This document shows positions 1 through 13,500 of a stretch of DNA of 64,000 bases, piece after piece. The notes under the pieces are model-generated. The model ran no database searches. It worked only from the letters and a program-made list of their open reading frames with translations, and was not told the origin of the DNA. Within the stretch, counting starts at the first letter, position 1. Each line of letters begins with the position of its first letter. The position numbers were made by a program, and so were the translations under genes. Origin of the DNA: Podocnemis expansa (taxonomy: Eukaryota; Chordata; Testudines; Podocnemididae); the NCBI GenBank assembly GCA_007922195.1, contig ML682003.1, positions 6,420,093 to 6,484,092 on the forward strand, in the 5' to 3' direction.

Positions 1-1225
1 ATACAGCAGTTGTTTCATGACACCATTTGTGTGTATTTTCAGGTCAGAATTTAATAAATTTTAACTTTTACAATGAAGTCAAACTCTCTTAGAAGATGCA
101 GAAGGAAGGTAAGTCAGAGTATAACCTTTACTGTCTACTTCGGAGAGTAGATGGATTTGATTGCCATCTCAGCAGCAGTAACTACAGCTCTGGGAGTGTA
201 TTAAGGGTCATTGGAAAGAATAACCAAAGAGAATAAAAAGCCCACATAAACAAAGATAGGCCAATGCAGCACACCATTTGTAGAAGAAGCTTGCAACTTG
301 CCAATCTATTAGGCTTCTCTGAACATGTCAACCAAAGAGTGGGTAAAAGAGAATCTGGCACCAATGTTAAATTTTGGACATAGCAAATACTTTTGGAAAG
401 TCCCTCCTAAAAAACTATTTTGCAGCTGTCCAGAACATTTCATGTTCCTCTGAAGCATTTAATAGTGGTCAACGTCTGAGACAAAAAGACTACTAGAAGG
501 ATCTCTGTGACCAGGCATGGCAGTTCATAGGGCTGTGAAATAGTCAAGCTGGATCTGGCAAACTCTATAAATCATGGAAGGAAGCCACAGTGGTTCTTGG
601 CCTGTGGTAGATAAATCTAAATCTAAAAGCTAGCCATCACTTTAGAGGTACTCAAAAGCACTGATTGTCATTGAGGACCAATGGATGAACAAAGTAGTAG
701 TAGAGGGCTAGGTCTCTGTGGTCTTAAAAAAAGTTAAGAGTTCAAGAAGCTAACTTATTTTCCAAATTCTTACATCTACAATTAATTTCAAATGTAAAAA
801 GACAAGCCCTGGCAGGATGCTTCACATGATAAATTTCTGGTAGAAAGGATTTATTTTGAACAAGTCAGGACTGGGCAAGGGACCAAAATCAAAACTTACA
901 TGGGAAATCTAGCTACAACCTCAAATACTGAAAGGAAACAGCTTCACAATCTGTTCAAACCTGTCCAAGAGCAGACAGTGGTCACAGAAAGAATGAACAT
1001 TTCCAATGTGGGTAAATTTCAAGAACAGAAACAGGTAGACACTTGTATCTAATGGGTAATCCTCCCCATACCCCTGGATTTCATGGGAAAAATATATTAT
1101 GCCAGTGGATCTTCTGAGGCAGGGAAATAAGATGTACCATATATTCTGACTGTGCAGCAGTCAGGGTCTTAAAAGTTTCTGCCAGTTTCTCTCGTGCCTT
1201 CTCTCTCGGACACACACAGCTGTTT
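1..1225. other. Downstream flank of the GTPase gene
   Basis: AT-rich sequence with no open frame of note. A minus-strand AATAAA near 850-855 is a plausible polyadenylation signal for the gene above. Confidence 0.35.
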
Positions 1226-1506
1226 CTACTGAACATCCCTTCCATCACAAGGGAATGGTGCTTTTAATTTCAGTACCTGAATCGGATTAAGGTGAGGAAG
1301 TGACACGGTCCCAATGCGGATGACACTGCACTTCCCCAAGAAGCAAGGGGGATCTGTGTCTTCTGGCAGCTCCCTCTTCAGTGACAGCTCTTTCCCAGGG
1401 GAAGCAGGCACAGAACAGCTCTCAGGCTGGCTGGGGTTAGGAAGAACATAATCTACACAAGATATTTTACAAATCTTGCTGACTTTGGCACAGATGTTCA
1501 CTAAAT
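1226..1506 (-). CDS. NUGGC: SLIP-GC-like GTPase, probable terminal exon
   Basis: The acceptor TTTTATCCAG precedes the frame starting DLVNICAKVSKICK and running on to a Pro/Ser-rich tail (NPSQPESCSVPASPGKE) and a stop at the low-coordinate end. The split Asp codon fits the previous exon, which ends in phase 1. An internal donor-like site (ATTCAG|GTACTG near 1276) could splice to an unseen exon instead. A minus-strand AATAAA lies near 850-855 and would serve as a polyadenylation signal. The start of the exon is well supported; the last 17 residues are less certain. Confidence 0.65.
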
Positions 1507-4500
1507 CTGGATAAAAGATTAAAGGAACAAATGTTATTCCCTTCACAAACCAGGTGCCCTAATGATTCAAGACTGCACCTGTTTAAATGCAAAAAGGCCT
1601 TCCACAATCACTGTTTATAGTTCTACAAGCAAGAAATAGATAGTGATACCACAAATACTACCACTCCCAATAAACTATGTAAACTACTTTAACTGGATCC
1701 TGCCAAGTAACAGATTTTGTGCAATGCTTCCCAGTGGATACATGGTACCTCAGGGCTGATCACTTGGTGATGCTGGCAAACTGTTGCAACATTCCAGGAG
1801 GTACAGATGTCATAAGTAACATCTGCATGATTAAAAGGGCCATCCTTATGGATCTTCCCTTTTCAATTGATGTATATGCAATTATGCTGGTGTGTGAAAG
1901 CCTAACTCTGAGGACACACCACTAGAAGGCAGGCACATAGGCTATCTGTGACAAAGGCAAAACTGTTTATTTTATTTTATTTTTTTTAACATTACAGTTC
2001 AACATTTAGACACCGCACGAATTCTATCAGCACAGTCTGACGTATGAGAATACTGAATTAGCAACAGCAAAACCGATTTTTGTTATAGCTCATGACTAAT
2101 TAGCCTCTAACTGCTCCACAAGAAGGTGCTGAGTCTATGTTATGTCATGTCTAGTACCAACATTTAAACTAAACACTGTTTACAGGAACTAAAGGAAGCC
2201 AAGGTGCAAGAAAGGGCCTCTTTACCTGGAATAATTCCATCATTTTTCTGGACAGGCTTCAGCATTGGTTCAAACTGCATAGTCAAGGATTTAGTCAGCT
2301 CCTGAACGACAGACTCAAAACTACCACCAATGTATCCCTAAAAACATGAAAAAGTTTCAAGGTTTCATTTTACAAATAGTTTTCTTCAGATTGGATAGAG
2401 CCCTATTGTTTATTAAGCTGCTTTACTGCTAATCATTCTACATCTCTTTGATAGTCCCTGTATAAGAGCAAAACAAAAGTGAAACTCAAAAGGAGAGAAT
2501 GCTCAGGTTGTGGTTTTATAGGGTAACCCTGTACATTAAATAGCCAGGACCTCACACGCCTCCCTCTCATTTATCTACACATATTCACTTGGTGATTTTT
2601 CATGGCGTGGGATGTGTTTTTATAGAAACTTGGGGACCTGCCTCCTCTCCCAGTTTGCAACCCAATGGACCCATTCTCTTTCAGGTCTCAATTACCTAAC
2701 CACCATAGATTAGTCTGGCTCCTCTTCCTTGTTTCTAACTATTTTCATAGGGCACCAAGGCTCTTTGCTGTCAACAAACTAGAAATAACTGGAAGCAAAG
2801 AAAGAAATCTGCGCAATGTAAGCTCTCAAAATCTCTGCAGATCACATGCTGCATTTTGAGGATTCAGTACAAGCAAGCAAGCAATCAGTTAGTGAAACTA
2901 CAAATAAAATGTAAAAATCTAACCTGTTTAAAATCAGGTTCAAATCATGCATTGGCTAAATGAAGGTTACTCGTCTTGGTGCAGCAGCAGCAGGATTTCT
3001 TCGAGATGCATGTCCCCGATATGTTCCACTTCAGGTGTGTGGGCACATCCTGCATCTAGATTGGAGATTTTTCAGCAGTACCTTCTGCTGGGGGAGGTGC
3101 ACGCTGACAGCGAAGGAGTGACACTTTCGCGCCAAGTGTGACGCACGTGCCTCCCCCTCCTGTCCCTCAGTTCCCAGTCTACTGCAGAGACCACATTGTA
3201 GAAGGTATGCTCCGAAGTAGAGGGGAGGAAGGGTGGGTAGTGGAGCATGTCAGGGACACGCATCTCAAAGAACTCCGGCTACTGCACCAAGGTAAGTCAC
3301 CTTCATTTCTTCTTCGAGCATTGTCCCCAACTGCTCCACTTCAGGTGAGTAGTATAGAATGCGTGAAGACCTTAAGACTGCTAAGCCACACGCACTGTCT
3401 AGTTTAGATAGTTCTTCTATTGTATAGTGTTTTACGAAAGTGTCTGCAGAGGACCATGTGGCAGCCTGGCAAATGTCTGAAAGTGGAATGTTTCTAAGGA
3501 AGCAGGTAGATGTAGCTAAAGATCTAGTAGAGTGGGCCCGAATGGAGGCAGGTGGTTGGTTCCCTGATTGTGAGTATGCAGTTCTTATGCATGAGGAAAT
3601 CCAGGGTGAGAGTCTCTGTTTTGATATGGGATTTCCCGGTGACCGTTCCATAGTGGAAACAAGAAGTCTAGGGGTTTTCCTGAAGTCCTTGGTTCTTTGC
3701 AGGTAAAAGGCCAAAGCACGTCTTACGCCCAGGGTATGATGAGCCACCTGCTGGGGTGTAGTAAGTGGTTTTGGAAAAAATACAGGTAAGTGTATTGTTT
3801 GGTTGAGATAGAATGTGGATGTGATCTTTGGGAGAAACTTGGGATGTGGACATAGAGATACTTTGTCCTTATAAAAGACTGTGTAGGGAGGATGTGACAT
3901 GAGGGCTGCTAACTCTCCTACACACCTGGCTGAAGTAATTGCGACCAGGAATGCAACCTTCATGGAGACATGAAGGAGTGAATTTGTTAGAAGAGGCTTG
4001 AATGGAGGTCTCATTAACATTTGAAGTACCATAGCTAGATCCCATGGATGGACAAGAGGACAAACTTGCGGATATATGTTTTGGAGTCCAGACATGAATG
4101 TCTTTAATATAGGATGCGCAAATATTGAGGAGTCATGTACATGGGCATGAAAGGTTGAGATGGCTGCGAGATGGACTCTGATTGTATTAAGAGATACATT
4201 CTTTTCTTTCAGGTTCAAGAGATATTCCAGTATGTCCAGAATAGGAGTATTTATTGGATCAAGGGATCTACAACTGCACCAAGAGGAGAAACACCACCAC
4301 TTTTGAAGGTAAGTTTGTCTTGTTGTGGGTTTTCTACTATTTAGCAGAATGTGTTTGACCTTGTCAGAACACTGGGCTTCTAGATCACTGAACCACCTAG
4401 GTACCATGCTGTGAGATGAAGTCTCTCCAGGTGAGTGTGTAATGTTCTCCCTTTTTTCTGTGACAGGAGGGTTGGTGTATGTGGGAGAGTGATTGGTGTC

Positions 4501-7500
4501 TTTTTGGACATCCTTAGCAGGTAGGTGTACCATACTTGTCTGGGCCAGGCTGGTGTTATCATGACCACCTTGGCCCTGTCTTGTTGAATTTTCCAGATTA
4601 CTTTGGGTATCATGGGTTCTGGGGGAAAGGCATATAGTAGTGATTGACTCCAGTTGATGAGGAATGCATCATCTTTGGAATCCTGTCCTATTCCTGCCCA
4701 GGAGTAGTATCTTTTGCATTTCTTGTTCAAGAAAGTAGCAAACAGGTCTACAGTTGAAAATCTCCAGCATTTGACTATCTTCTGAAGGATATCGTCTTGA
4801 ATCGTCCACTCATGGGCTTCGGTGAAAGTCCTGCTCAGGTTGTCCGCCATTATGTTCTATTTGCCAGGAATGTATATTGCAGATATATGGATATTGTGCA
4901 TGATGCACTATTCCCACAATTTGATTGCTTCTAGGCAAAGAGACTGAGAATGTGTTCCTCCTTGGCAATTGATATAATGCATGCCCACTAAGTTGTCTGT
5001 GCCGATCTTTATGGTTTTCCCTGATGTTACTGGGAGAAAGCGATGACACGCATATCAAACTGCTCTCAGTTTGAGAAGATTTATGTGTAAGGATTTTTCT
5101 TGAATTGACCATCTTCCCTGAGCTGTTTCACTGAGGAGGTGCGCACCCCATCCTATGAGGGAGGCATCTGTTGTTATGAGCATTGACGGTTTTTGAGGGT
5201 GAATGGGATGCCGTGGCAGAGACTGTCTTCTTTTTCCACCAGTTGAGAGACTCTTTCATGAGTTCCGGAGGGAGAATGTGACTGAGAAAGTGGCTCTGTT
5301 TTCGTTGCCAATGAAGGAACCAGAGTTGGAAGGGCTGCATTCGCGGTCTGGCAAGGTGGACAAGGTAAGTTGTGGCAGCCATGTTGCCTAGTAATTGCAT
5401 ACAAATATGGGCAGATACGATGGGTGAAGCTTGGATGGTACATACAAGGTGTTTTATCCTGTCATATCTCTCCTGAGGAATCATAGAATCATAGAATCAT
5501 AGGGTTGGAAGGGACCTCATAGGTATGCTCTGGCTGAGGTGGTATGCATACAGGCCCCAATAAAGTGGGTTTCCTGTAGTGTGTCAAGACAACTTTGTGT
5601 AACTTATCATTAAGCCTGAGAGGAAGGTTTCCTCTGTTGTTTTGACTGCTTGTAGTGTTTCTTGGTAGGTTCGTGCCTTTATTAGAAAGTCGTCCAAGTA
5701 TGGAAAGATCGTGATGTTGCGTTTGCGGAAATGCTATGACTGGGACCATGAATTTCAAAAATACCCTGGGAGCTGTATAAAGGCTCAAGTAGAGGACTGT
5801 ATATTGGTAGTGTTTATTTTGGAACTGGAACCTCAGGAATTTCCTGTGAGCCGGGTGGATAGGTACATGAAAGTAACCGTCTTTGAGATCAAGGGACGCC
5901 CCTTGTTGTAAGGACGGAAGTATCATGCCCAAAGTCACCATTTTGAACCTCTGTGTATGTACGAATTTGTTGAATTTTCGGAGATCTAGGATCGGCCTCC
6001 ATCCTCCTGTTCTCTTCTTGGTGATGAAGTAGCCAAAATAAAACCCCTTTCCCCGAAATTGGCATGGGACCTCTTCTATTGCCCCAATCTGTAGAAGCTT
6101 GTATACCTTCTGCTGTAGCAGGTGTACGTGACTAGGGTCCCTGAAAAGGGACAGGGATGGGTAGTGGGATGTGGGTTTCAACAGGAAGGGGATGGAATAA
6201 CCTTCCTTGATGATTTGTATGACCCACTTGCCTGTTATCATTTGCCAGTGGTGGAGGAATGGTAGTAATCTGTCATAAAAACAGAGAGGTTTCGTTATGG
6301 TGGCATTGTGAATGAGGGAAGGGTGGTCAGACGAACCCTCGATCAAGGCATCAAAATTGCTGTTTTGAGTTAGTAGTCTGGTAGTTTGAGGAAGACTTGT
6401 TAGACTATTTTCTTCTGTTCTGATTTCTAGGTCTGATTCTTGAGGTGTCACGCCTTCTATTGAGCTGGTTTTGGGTGTATCTGTAGCTATGAGTCTGGTA
6501 TCTATGATATTTCTATCACGAGGTAGGAGCGTATATTCTGAGAGTACGTAGTGTGGCTCTCGAATCTTTGAGAGTGCGCACTACATCATTTGTCTTTTCA
6601 GCAAAAAGTTTTTCTTTGTCAAATGGCAAATCTTCAATGGTGTTTTGCATTTGTTTAGGTAGACCTGCTGCATGGAGCCAGGAGGATCTTCGCATTACTA
6701 TGGCAGTTCTGATGATTCTAGCTGCAGCATCAGCGGCATCCAGCGACGCTTTTAAAGCTGTTCTTGCCGCCAGCTGTCCTTCCTTGATCAGATCATTAGA
6801 CATCTTTTTATATCATCTGGAATAAAGTTTATAAAGTCCAGCATCTTTGTGTGTCGTGATTGTAATTCGATAGGACAGCAGTGTAACTGGCCGCTTGAAG
6901 TTGAAAAGGGGCCGAAGGGTATACCCTTTTCCCCTACGTGTCTAATCTCTTGTCATCTTTATCCGCAGGGCTAGATTTATTATGAGGCTGCTTGGATATC
7001 TGGTTCGCAGCCTCAGTTACTAAAGAGTTCAGTCAGGGATGCGTAAATAGGAATTCATTGCCTTTAGGGGGTGATAAAATACTTATCAGCTCTTTTATTA
7101 GTGGGAGTGGATGATGCGGGTGTTTGCCAGATGAGGTTCACCGGCTCCATTATGCCCTCATCCATAGGTAATGCGATTTTGGTGGATACAAAAGATTGTA
7201 GAATTCTATACAATTTATGTTGTGTAGTGGATGTGTCCTGTGTGGGTATGTCCATACTATCTGCCACCCTTTTCTATAATGCTTGAAACTGTTTTGTGTC
7301 AACAGCCTTGGAATGTTGGGCTGGACTACTAGGTGTTTCAGGCTGTCTGAGAGCAGCCGAAGTGGACTGAGTCAAATTTATTGCAGCCTGAGTCAGTTGT
7401 TGTTGCTGTTGTGTCAGGACTGGTATTGGCTGCTGGAAAGGCATCGTCACTTGCAAAGTAGATGGGAAAGCCAGAATAGTGCCATATTGTGGCCAACTGT

Positions 7501-10500
7501 TCCATGGTATCCATGGCATATTAAAAGAGCGGTTCATAACCCATTGGGGACCTGTCCATGGATAGGTCAGACAGGGGTTCTGTGATAAGGTGTGAATCTT
7601 GCCGTACTGCTGTTTGGTCAGCAGGTGGAGCCTCTGAGCTCTCTGAAAGCAGGCTCCGCTCTCAAGAGAAAGAGAATGGAGAAAACTGCTCTGGAGAGGA
7701 ATCTGTCCTGAAAAACGGAGAAACTGGGGATTAATCTATGTGTAAGTCCTCCTTAAGAACAGAATGGTGTGACTTTCTCTCACGTTTTCTGGGAGCAGGG
7801 TCTTGCAAGCCTGATCCCTGCAGTGGAAGCTGCTGTGAGTTAGGTAGTGGCTGCATGAGCAGCGGAGTGTCAGTCTGTGTCTGCAAGGGCTGCGGAGCCT
7901 GAGGCAGGGGGGTTGCTGGTGCTGGGCGCCCGGGGCACGTGCCCCAAATCCCAGCGCCAGTGCCCCGGGTCTGGCAGCCCTCTGCCCCCAGCTGGGGATG
8001 CGGGGCTCAACCATGGAGGCCGCTTTTGGCCCCGTCCCCAGCCAAGGATCCGGGGTTTGACCGCAGAGGCTGCTCCTGGCCCCGTCCCCAGCCTGGGATC
8101 CAGGGCCCAGTCACCTGCGGCCGCGGCAGCCCCGTCCCTGGCTGGGCATGTGAGGCCCAGCCGCCCGCGGCTGCACATGGAGGCTTCCGGCCCTGCCCCC
8201 GGCCAGGGGACATGGCCTGCAGCCAGGGGGCATGGCCTGTGGGCCAGGGCAACAACGCCCCTGGCCTGAGGCATCAGAATTGGTGCCAGGGGAAGAAAGG
8301 CAGGTGCCAGTGTCAGTGCAGATACTGGGACCAAACTCGGCATGGTGGTTAGCATCAGTGCCGGGGTGATAGTTAACGTGCAGAGGCAGCCATTGTCGGT
8401 GCAGAGTAGGCTGCTGAAGTCTGTATCGGTGCCACTTTGTAGTCCGCGGCTCTGTATAGCTGCCCACAGTCTTTGTTACAGGTTTTTGGGTGCTCCCCTT
8501 TCTTAGGAGTTTGTATACCCGAGGGTCCCATAGCCTCTAGGGTATCTTTTGTCATCACTGTGCTCCTGGATTTTTTGGATAGCACAGGGGATGGTGCAGA
8601 AGGGTGTCTTTTCTGCACACTATCAGGCCTATGAGGAGACGGACGGGGGTCAGCAGCCGGTCTGAGGGAGCCTTCCATTAACAAAAGTTTAAGTTTCCTC
8701 TTCCTGTCTTTTCTTGTTCTGGAGGTTAGGTTTCAGCAATGGTCACATTTGTGGGGCACGTGAGCCTCACCAAGGCATTTTATGCAGTCTCTGTGACCGT
8801 CAGATGCCAGCATCGCTTCATTACACAAAGCGCAATGTTTGAACCCTGAGGGGCTCCACATTGTAGATTTCAGCCTTTTTTAGTTTGTAATTGTCTTCTT
8901 TCTTCTTCTTTTCTTTGTTTCAGATTTTAATTATTGTTAAAGATGTGTTTAGGGGTTGTTTTTTGGGGTAGAGGGGTGTCACAGGACAGTTTGTGTTGTA
9001 GCTGCTCCAGGCTCCGTCCTTTGGTCGGAGCGGTAGGAATGGAACTGAGGGATGGGAGGGGGAGGCACACACGTCACACCTGGCGCAAAAGTGTCACTCC
9101 TTTGCTGTCGGCCCGCGCCTCCCCCAGCAGGGGGTACTGCTGAAAAATCTCCGATCCAGGTGCAGGGTATGCCTACACATCTGAAGTGGAGCAGTCAGTG
9201 ACACTCCTCGAAGAAGAACATAGAGGTACTCATCTTTGCTGAAGCAATACAATAGCAATTTTATCATCATTTTTATTATAAACATGTGGCCTCCAGAGAC
9301 TGCCAAAACCAGCAAAATGCATTGCTCCCTCAAAACTTCAGTAGACTTCCTCTATCTCTCTGCCTCTTTATTTCTTTTTATACCTCATCTGAAGATGAAT
9401 TTCAATTATTGTTTAATTCTTGGTTCTACTTAACTCTAAAGCATACTGGCAACAATAGGCATGTATGATACTATATTGTTTTTAATAACAGCAATCTGGC
9501 TACCAGTAATGTATCAATAAGTCAGTTTACTGATTCAAACAACCAGCCTCAACGCAATAGAATTCCAGCGTGAAAGAAACTGAAGAGAGCAGTCATAATA
9601 TGTAGCCCCATTGCACTTTACCTATATAGAGACTTGGATAAAGGAGGCATCCTGAACAAAGCTTGTCTGCATGTGCTTCAAACAATATCTTTCACAGAGA
9701 GTAGAAATCTTTCCATGCGGTAACAGCTTCATACAAGTTTCAAAAGGGTAGCCATGTTAGTCTAGCTCAGCAAAACAAATGAACAAGGGGTCTTGTGGCA
9801 CTTTTAAAGACTAATAAATTTATCATGTGAGCTTTTAAGAGAGAAAATCCCACTTCTCCATCTTCAAGTGTCTGACAAAGCACAGATGAATGGGAGGAAA
9901 ATAAATGCAGGGAAGCGTAAGTCATAGGATCAGGTTGGACTGCTACAGCAAATCAATGCAGCTGTTTAGAGTCAAACTGTGGACAACAGCATATAGGAAG
10001 AGGTAAGGGAAAAAAGAAAGTAAAACTGCCTGTTGTAATGGGAAAGAAAACCATAGCCCTATTTAGCCCTAAGCTGATGGTGTCAAATCTGAATATGAAT
10101 TCGAATTCTGCAGAAATGCCTCTCCCACCAATATACTGGACAAACAGGACAGTCTCTGTGCGAAAGAATAAATGAACACAAATCTGACACTAGAAATCAC
10201 AACATTCAAAAACCAGTAGGGGAAACACTTCAGCTTCCCTGCTCACTCCATGAAGAATTTAATAGCCATACTTAGACAAATGCGTAATAAATCAAAGCTT
10301 CAAAGAGAAACTGCAGAATTAGCATGCATGTGCAGATTTGACACTGTCAACTTAGGGTTAAACAGGGACTATTCCTCATTACAACAGGTAATTTTGCTTT
10401 TCTCTTTCCCTCACCTTCTCTAGATGCTGTTGTCTGCTGTTCGTCTTTAAAAGTGCCACAGGAGTCCTTGTTAGTTTCATACAAGTTCTTCTCTCTTCAA

Positions 10501-13500
10501 TCCGCTGGAGGCTGGTAAATAGCACAAGGGCTAAAATCCCAGTAATTTCTGCAAGGAGAGTCAAACCACCAAGAATGGGAGGGGTACACTTCTAATATTG
10601 GCTCCATTCTTGCCACTTCACTGCAAATGGAAAAGCTACACTTTTTAAAGACATACTAAAACCAGCATGATCCTGTGACCTGAGAGGCAGTGGTTCTGTC
10701 CAATGCTGGGGGGTGGAGGGGGAAGAGAAGCAGGGCAACAACTCGGAGGCCCACCCCTGCTTCTGGCAGCCAAAGGGAAGAATCTGGAGTGCGGAGCCCA
10801 GCCTCTGGGCCAAGCTGCTCTCCCTGCAGAGTGAAGCAGCCAGCCCAGGAGCAGGGCAGGAGCATGGGGAACTGGGGGCTCCACAGGCTGATTGGTCTTT
10901 GGCCCTGCCCCCCATGGATGGCCCTGGTTCTGTTACATTGTACAAGGCCAGCTACTTCCCAGAAGAGCTAATTCTGTTTCGTCTCACCTGGAGCAGGTTA
11001 AGTTGGTCCTGTAACTTATCAGTGGCTCCATCGAACACAGCCTCCTTCTTACTGCGGATGTACTCCTGCATAAGATCTTTCATTCTCTGGAAACAGCCAG
11101 GACCAGTCAGCTGATTACAAGCTACAGGAGAAAGATGGCATTTAAATGTCAGCACGTAATCTTACCAATGCTGGTGCAGCCTTGCTCACATGCTACTCAA
11201 CCAAGGGCTGCAACAGCAATCTGTCAGGATTCCTGGTGCTGCATATGACTATTAAAATGGAACCTGCAGGCCTACGGAACCTGTGGGTCCTAACACATAA
11301 TATTTCATTTTGACCCAAGTGATCCTACTACATTGCCTGTTGGGACCAGTGGTATGCAAGGCACAGACAGTCTTGCTACCTGTGAACCCCCAAGATGGCA
11401 GGAGAAGATGAGGAAAGATGTTCTCTCTCTCTCTCTCTCAGGGACCAGAGGGCAAACTGTGCTCTACACCAGTGGTTCCCAACCAGTTTGCCAGGGCACA
11501 CTGGTGTGCCACGGCAAAACCTAAAGTGTGCAGCAACCAGCCCCTAGAGCTGGAGTTAAAGTTCCCTTCCTGCTCAGCCCAGCCACATGGGCTGTGCAGG
11601 GCTGGGAAACAGCAGGGGTGAAAGTAAGGGGGAAGGCACTGGAACATAGTTATGGGGCCCCCTACTTTTAGGCAGGGAGCATTCCAGCCCCCCTAAAAAC
11701 AGAGGAAGGCACCGGAACGTGGAGTTCCAGGGGTCCCCCTAAAAGTAGCAGAAGCAGCTGGAAGGCAGCATTCTGGTGGCTTCACCTTAACTGATCCAGC
11801 AGAAAGGGGCAGGAGGCCCAGAATGTGTGAATCTCCCCCTGCAGGGCAGAGCAGCTTGTGTCAGCCAGCCTGCAAAGAGCCCAGGTAAGGGCTTGGAGGT
11901 GCTGCTGGAGCTTGTGTGGGGCTGGTGTGTGTGTAACAGAGGTGAGTGGGAGTGGATGTGTAGCAGAAGGTGTGTAGCTGGGGTTGTGGGGTGGCTGTTT
12001 GGTTGGGGGTGTGTGTAGCCTGGGTGTGGGATGGTTGTGTATGGGAGGGGTATGGCTAGGGGCTGGATGCCTGGTCTGGCTCCTGCAGTGACGGAGGGCT
12101 ATCATAGGCAGCAGGGGGCTGGGGAGGGGAGGACAGGACAGGACCCACTGGGGTGGAAGAGAGCAGCAGTGGGGTAAGGATTTGCCCTGGGTGCCAGGGA
12201 GCCACTGTGGCGAAGGGGGAAGTGGGTGCTGCGCCATGCTCCCCTGCCCTACCTTCCCACCCCAGGTTCCACCCTGCTGCCCCCACAAAGCCACACTGGT
12301 TCTCCCTTCCTCTCTCCTCTCTTGCCACCCTTGTGCTGTTCCCCATATGGCTGCCCTTGTCCTCTTTTGCCACCCCTGCCCTGCTCCCCATTCTCACTCA
12401 TGTCACTGCACACCACTCCTGACCTCCCCTGTTTTGCCACCCCTGCTCTGCTACCCCTATTACCCCACACAGGAGCATGTCTGAAACATTGTGCCATGGT
12501 TCATGAATATGCATAAGTAGTTTAAGCTAATTTGAATATTCATGAGTTTAATGGTGGTGTGCCTCAAAAAATTTGAAGGTATCAAGGTGTCCATGGCAGA
12601 GAAAAGGTTGGGAACCACTGCTCTACACCAATGGCAAGCTGCAACACAATCTTTGCTGTAGAACTGTGATATGTTTCGCCTGTAGAGCAGACACAAACTA
12701 TGAGCAGAACAGCCCGAAGAAGCTTTAGCTTGTAGGCTGGGCACACCTCTAATGCTTTTGTCACTGTAGGTTAAACCCAGACTGGTCATCACCAAAACAT
12801 AAAAAAAAACTACCACCTGCATTATGGACCCTCGTTAGCTGTGAGAAAGCAGTGAAGTGTGTGCTCTGCAGCTTGGGGCAATTATGGGCACTTTATGAAA
12901 CCCAGGGTACTACAGGGAGCAGGGCCAGATTAACCAGCCTGGGGGACCGAGACTGCCCCCACTATGTCCTCACCCCCCCCGAGCATGGAGGTCTGTCTCC
13001 CCCTGTGGTCAAAGGGCACTACCATCCCAGCCCTGCTCTGGAAGCAGGGCCAGCTGGCATGCAGCATGGCCCCCGGTGCAGCCCCCTAGGTTATATCTGG
13101 GACTGGGGACGTGTGCTGTGTCCTTCTATTGCATAACCCCAAGGGTGACTTCTCAAAAGCACTCATTCATTAAGTCAGGGATCATTTGCTTACAGGAGGC
13201 TGTGTGCAGCCTGACCCAAGAGTGGGGGGTTCACACAGCTGGGGCAAGCGCAAGATGGGACCAGGGATGAGAGAATTGTACACCAGTAATGCACACACAC
13301 GCTAAAGTCCTTTCTAAAGTTCTCAGAGATCTACTGCCAGACAGATTTCCACATTACTGGTTTGTGAACCGTTCTCTCCAGTACTAACTGGCTGAATGTA
13401 CAATGCAGAGAGGCTGAATGTCACAGCTACACTTTGGTTCCCAGTTCAGTAACTCAGTGTTCAAGAAGCCAGACTTAGTCCAGCTGTCAGCTTTCCTACC

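Larger units (their letters stand above)
2964..9234 (-). mobile_element. DIRS retrotransposon, copy 1 (near full length)
   Basis: A 6.3-kb element lies in an intron of the GTPase gene. Its two ends are inverted copies of each other: the left end (TTTTTCAGCAGTACC...GGGGGAGGTGC...GAGTGACACTTT) reappears reverse-complemented at 9040-9160. Minus-strand coding runs Gag, RT, RNase H, tyrosine recombinase, the DIRS order. A second copy of the outer-end sequence (CTTCGAGCATTGTCCCC...CTCCACTTCAGG) lies just inside the left end near 3313-3350, matching the internal complementary region of DIRS elements. There is no long direct LTR and no integrase or transposase gene. Confidence 0.85.

Noticed and set aside
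3138..3407. Plus-strand frames at the DIRS ends
   Set aside because: They overlap the inverted terminal repeat and the recombinase frame; shadows of the element.
7877..8355. Several overlapping open frames of 80-160 codons on both strands
   Set aside because: They come from GC-rich, stop-poor low-complexity sequence within the DIRS Gag region; no domain and no splice context.
10379..10564. Minus-strand frame ending at a CTTGCAG acceptor, looking like another GTPase exon
   Set aside because: Half of it is the PLE end sequence (TTTAAAAGTGCCACAGGAG in reverse), and the 10988 exon joins the 2337 exon in phase without it.
12153..12516. Pro/Leu-rich open frames on both strands
   Set aside because: Low-complexity interior of the hAT element at 11470-12620.
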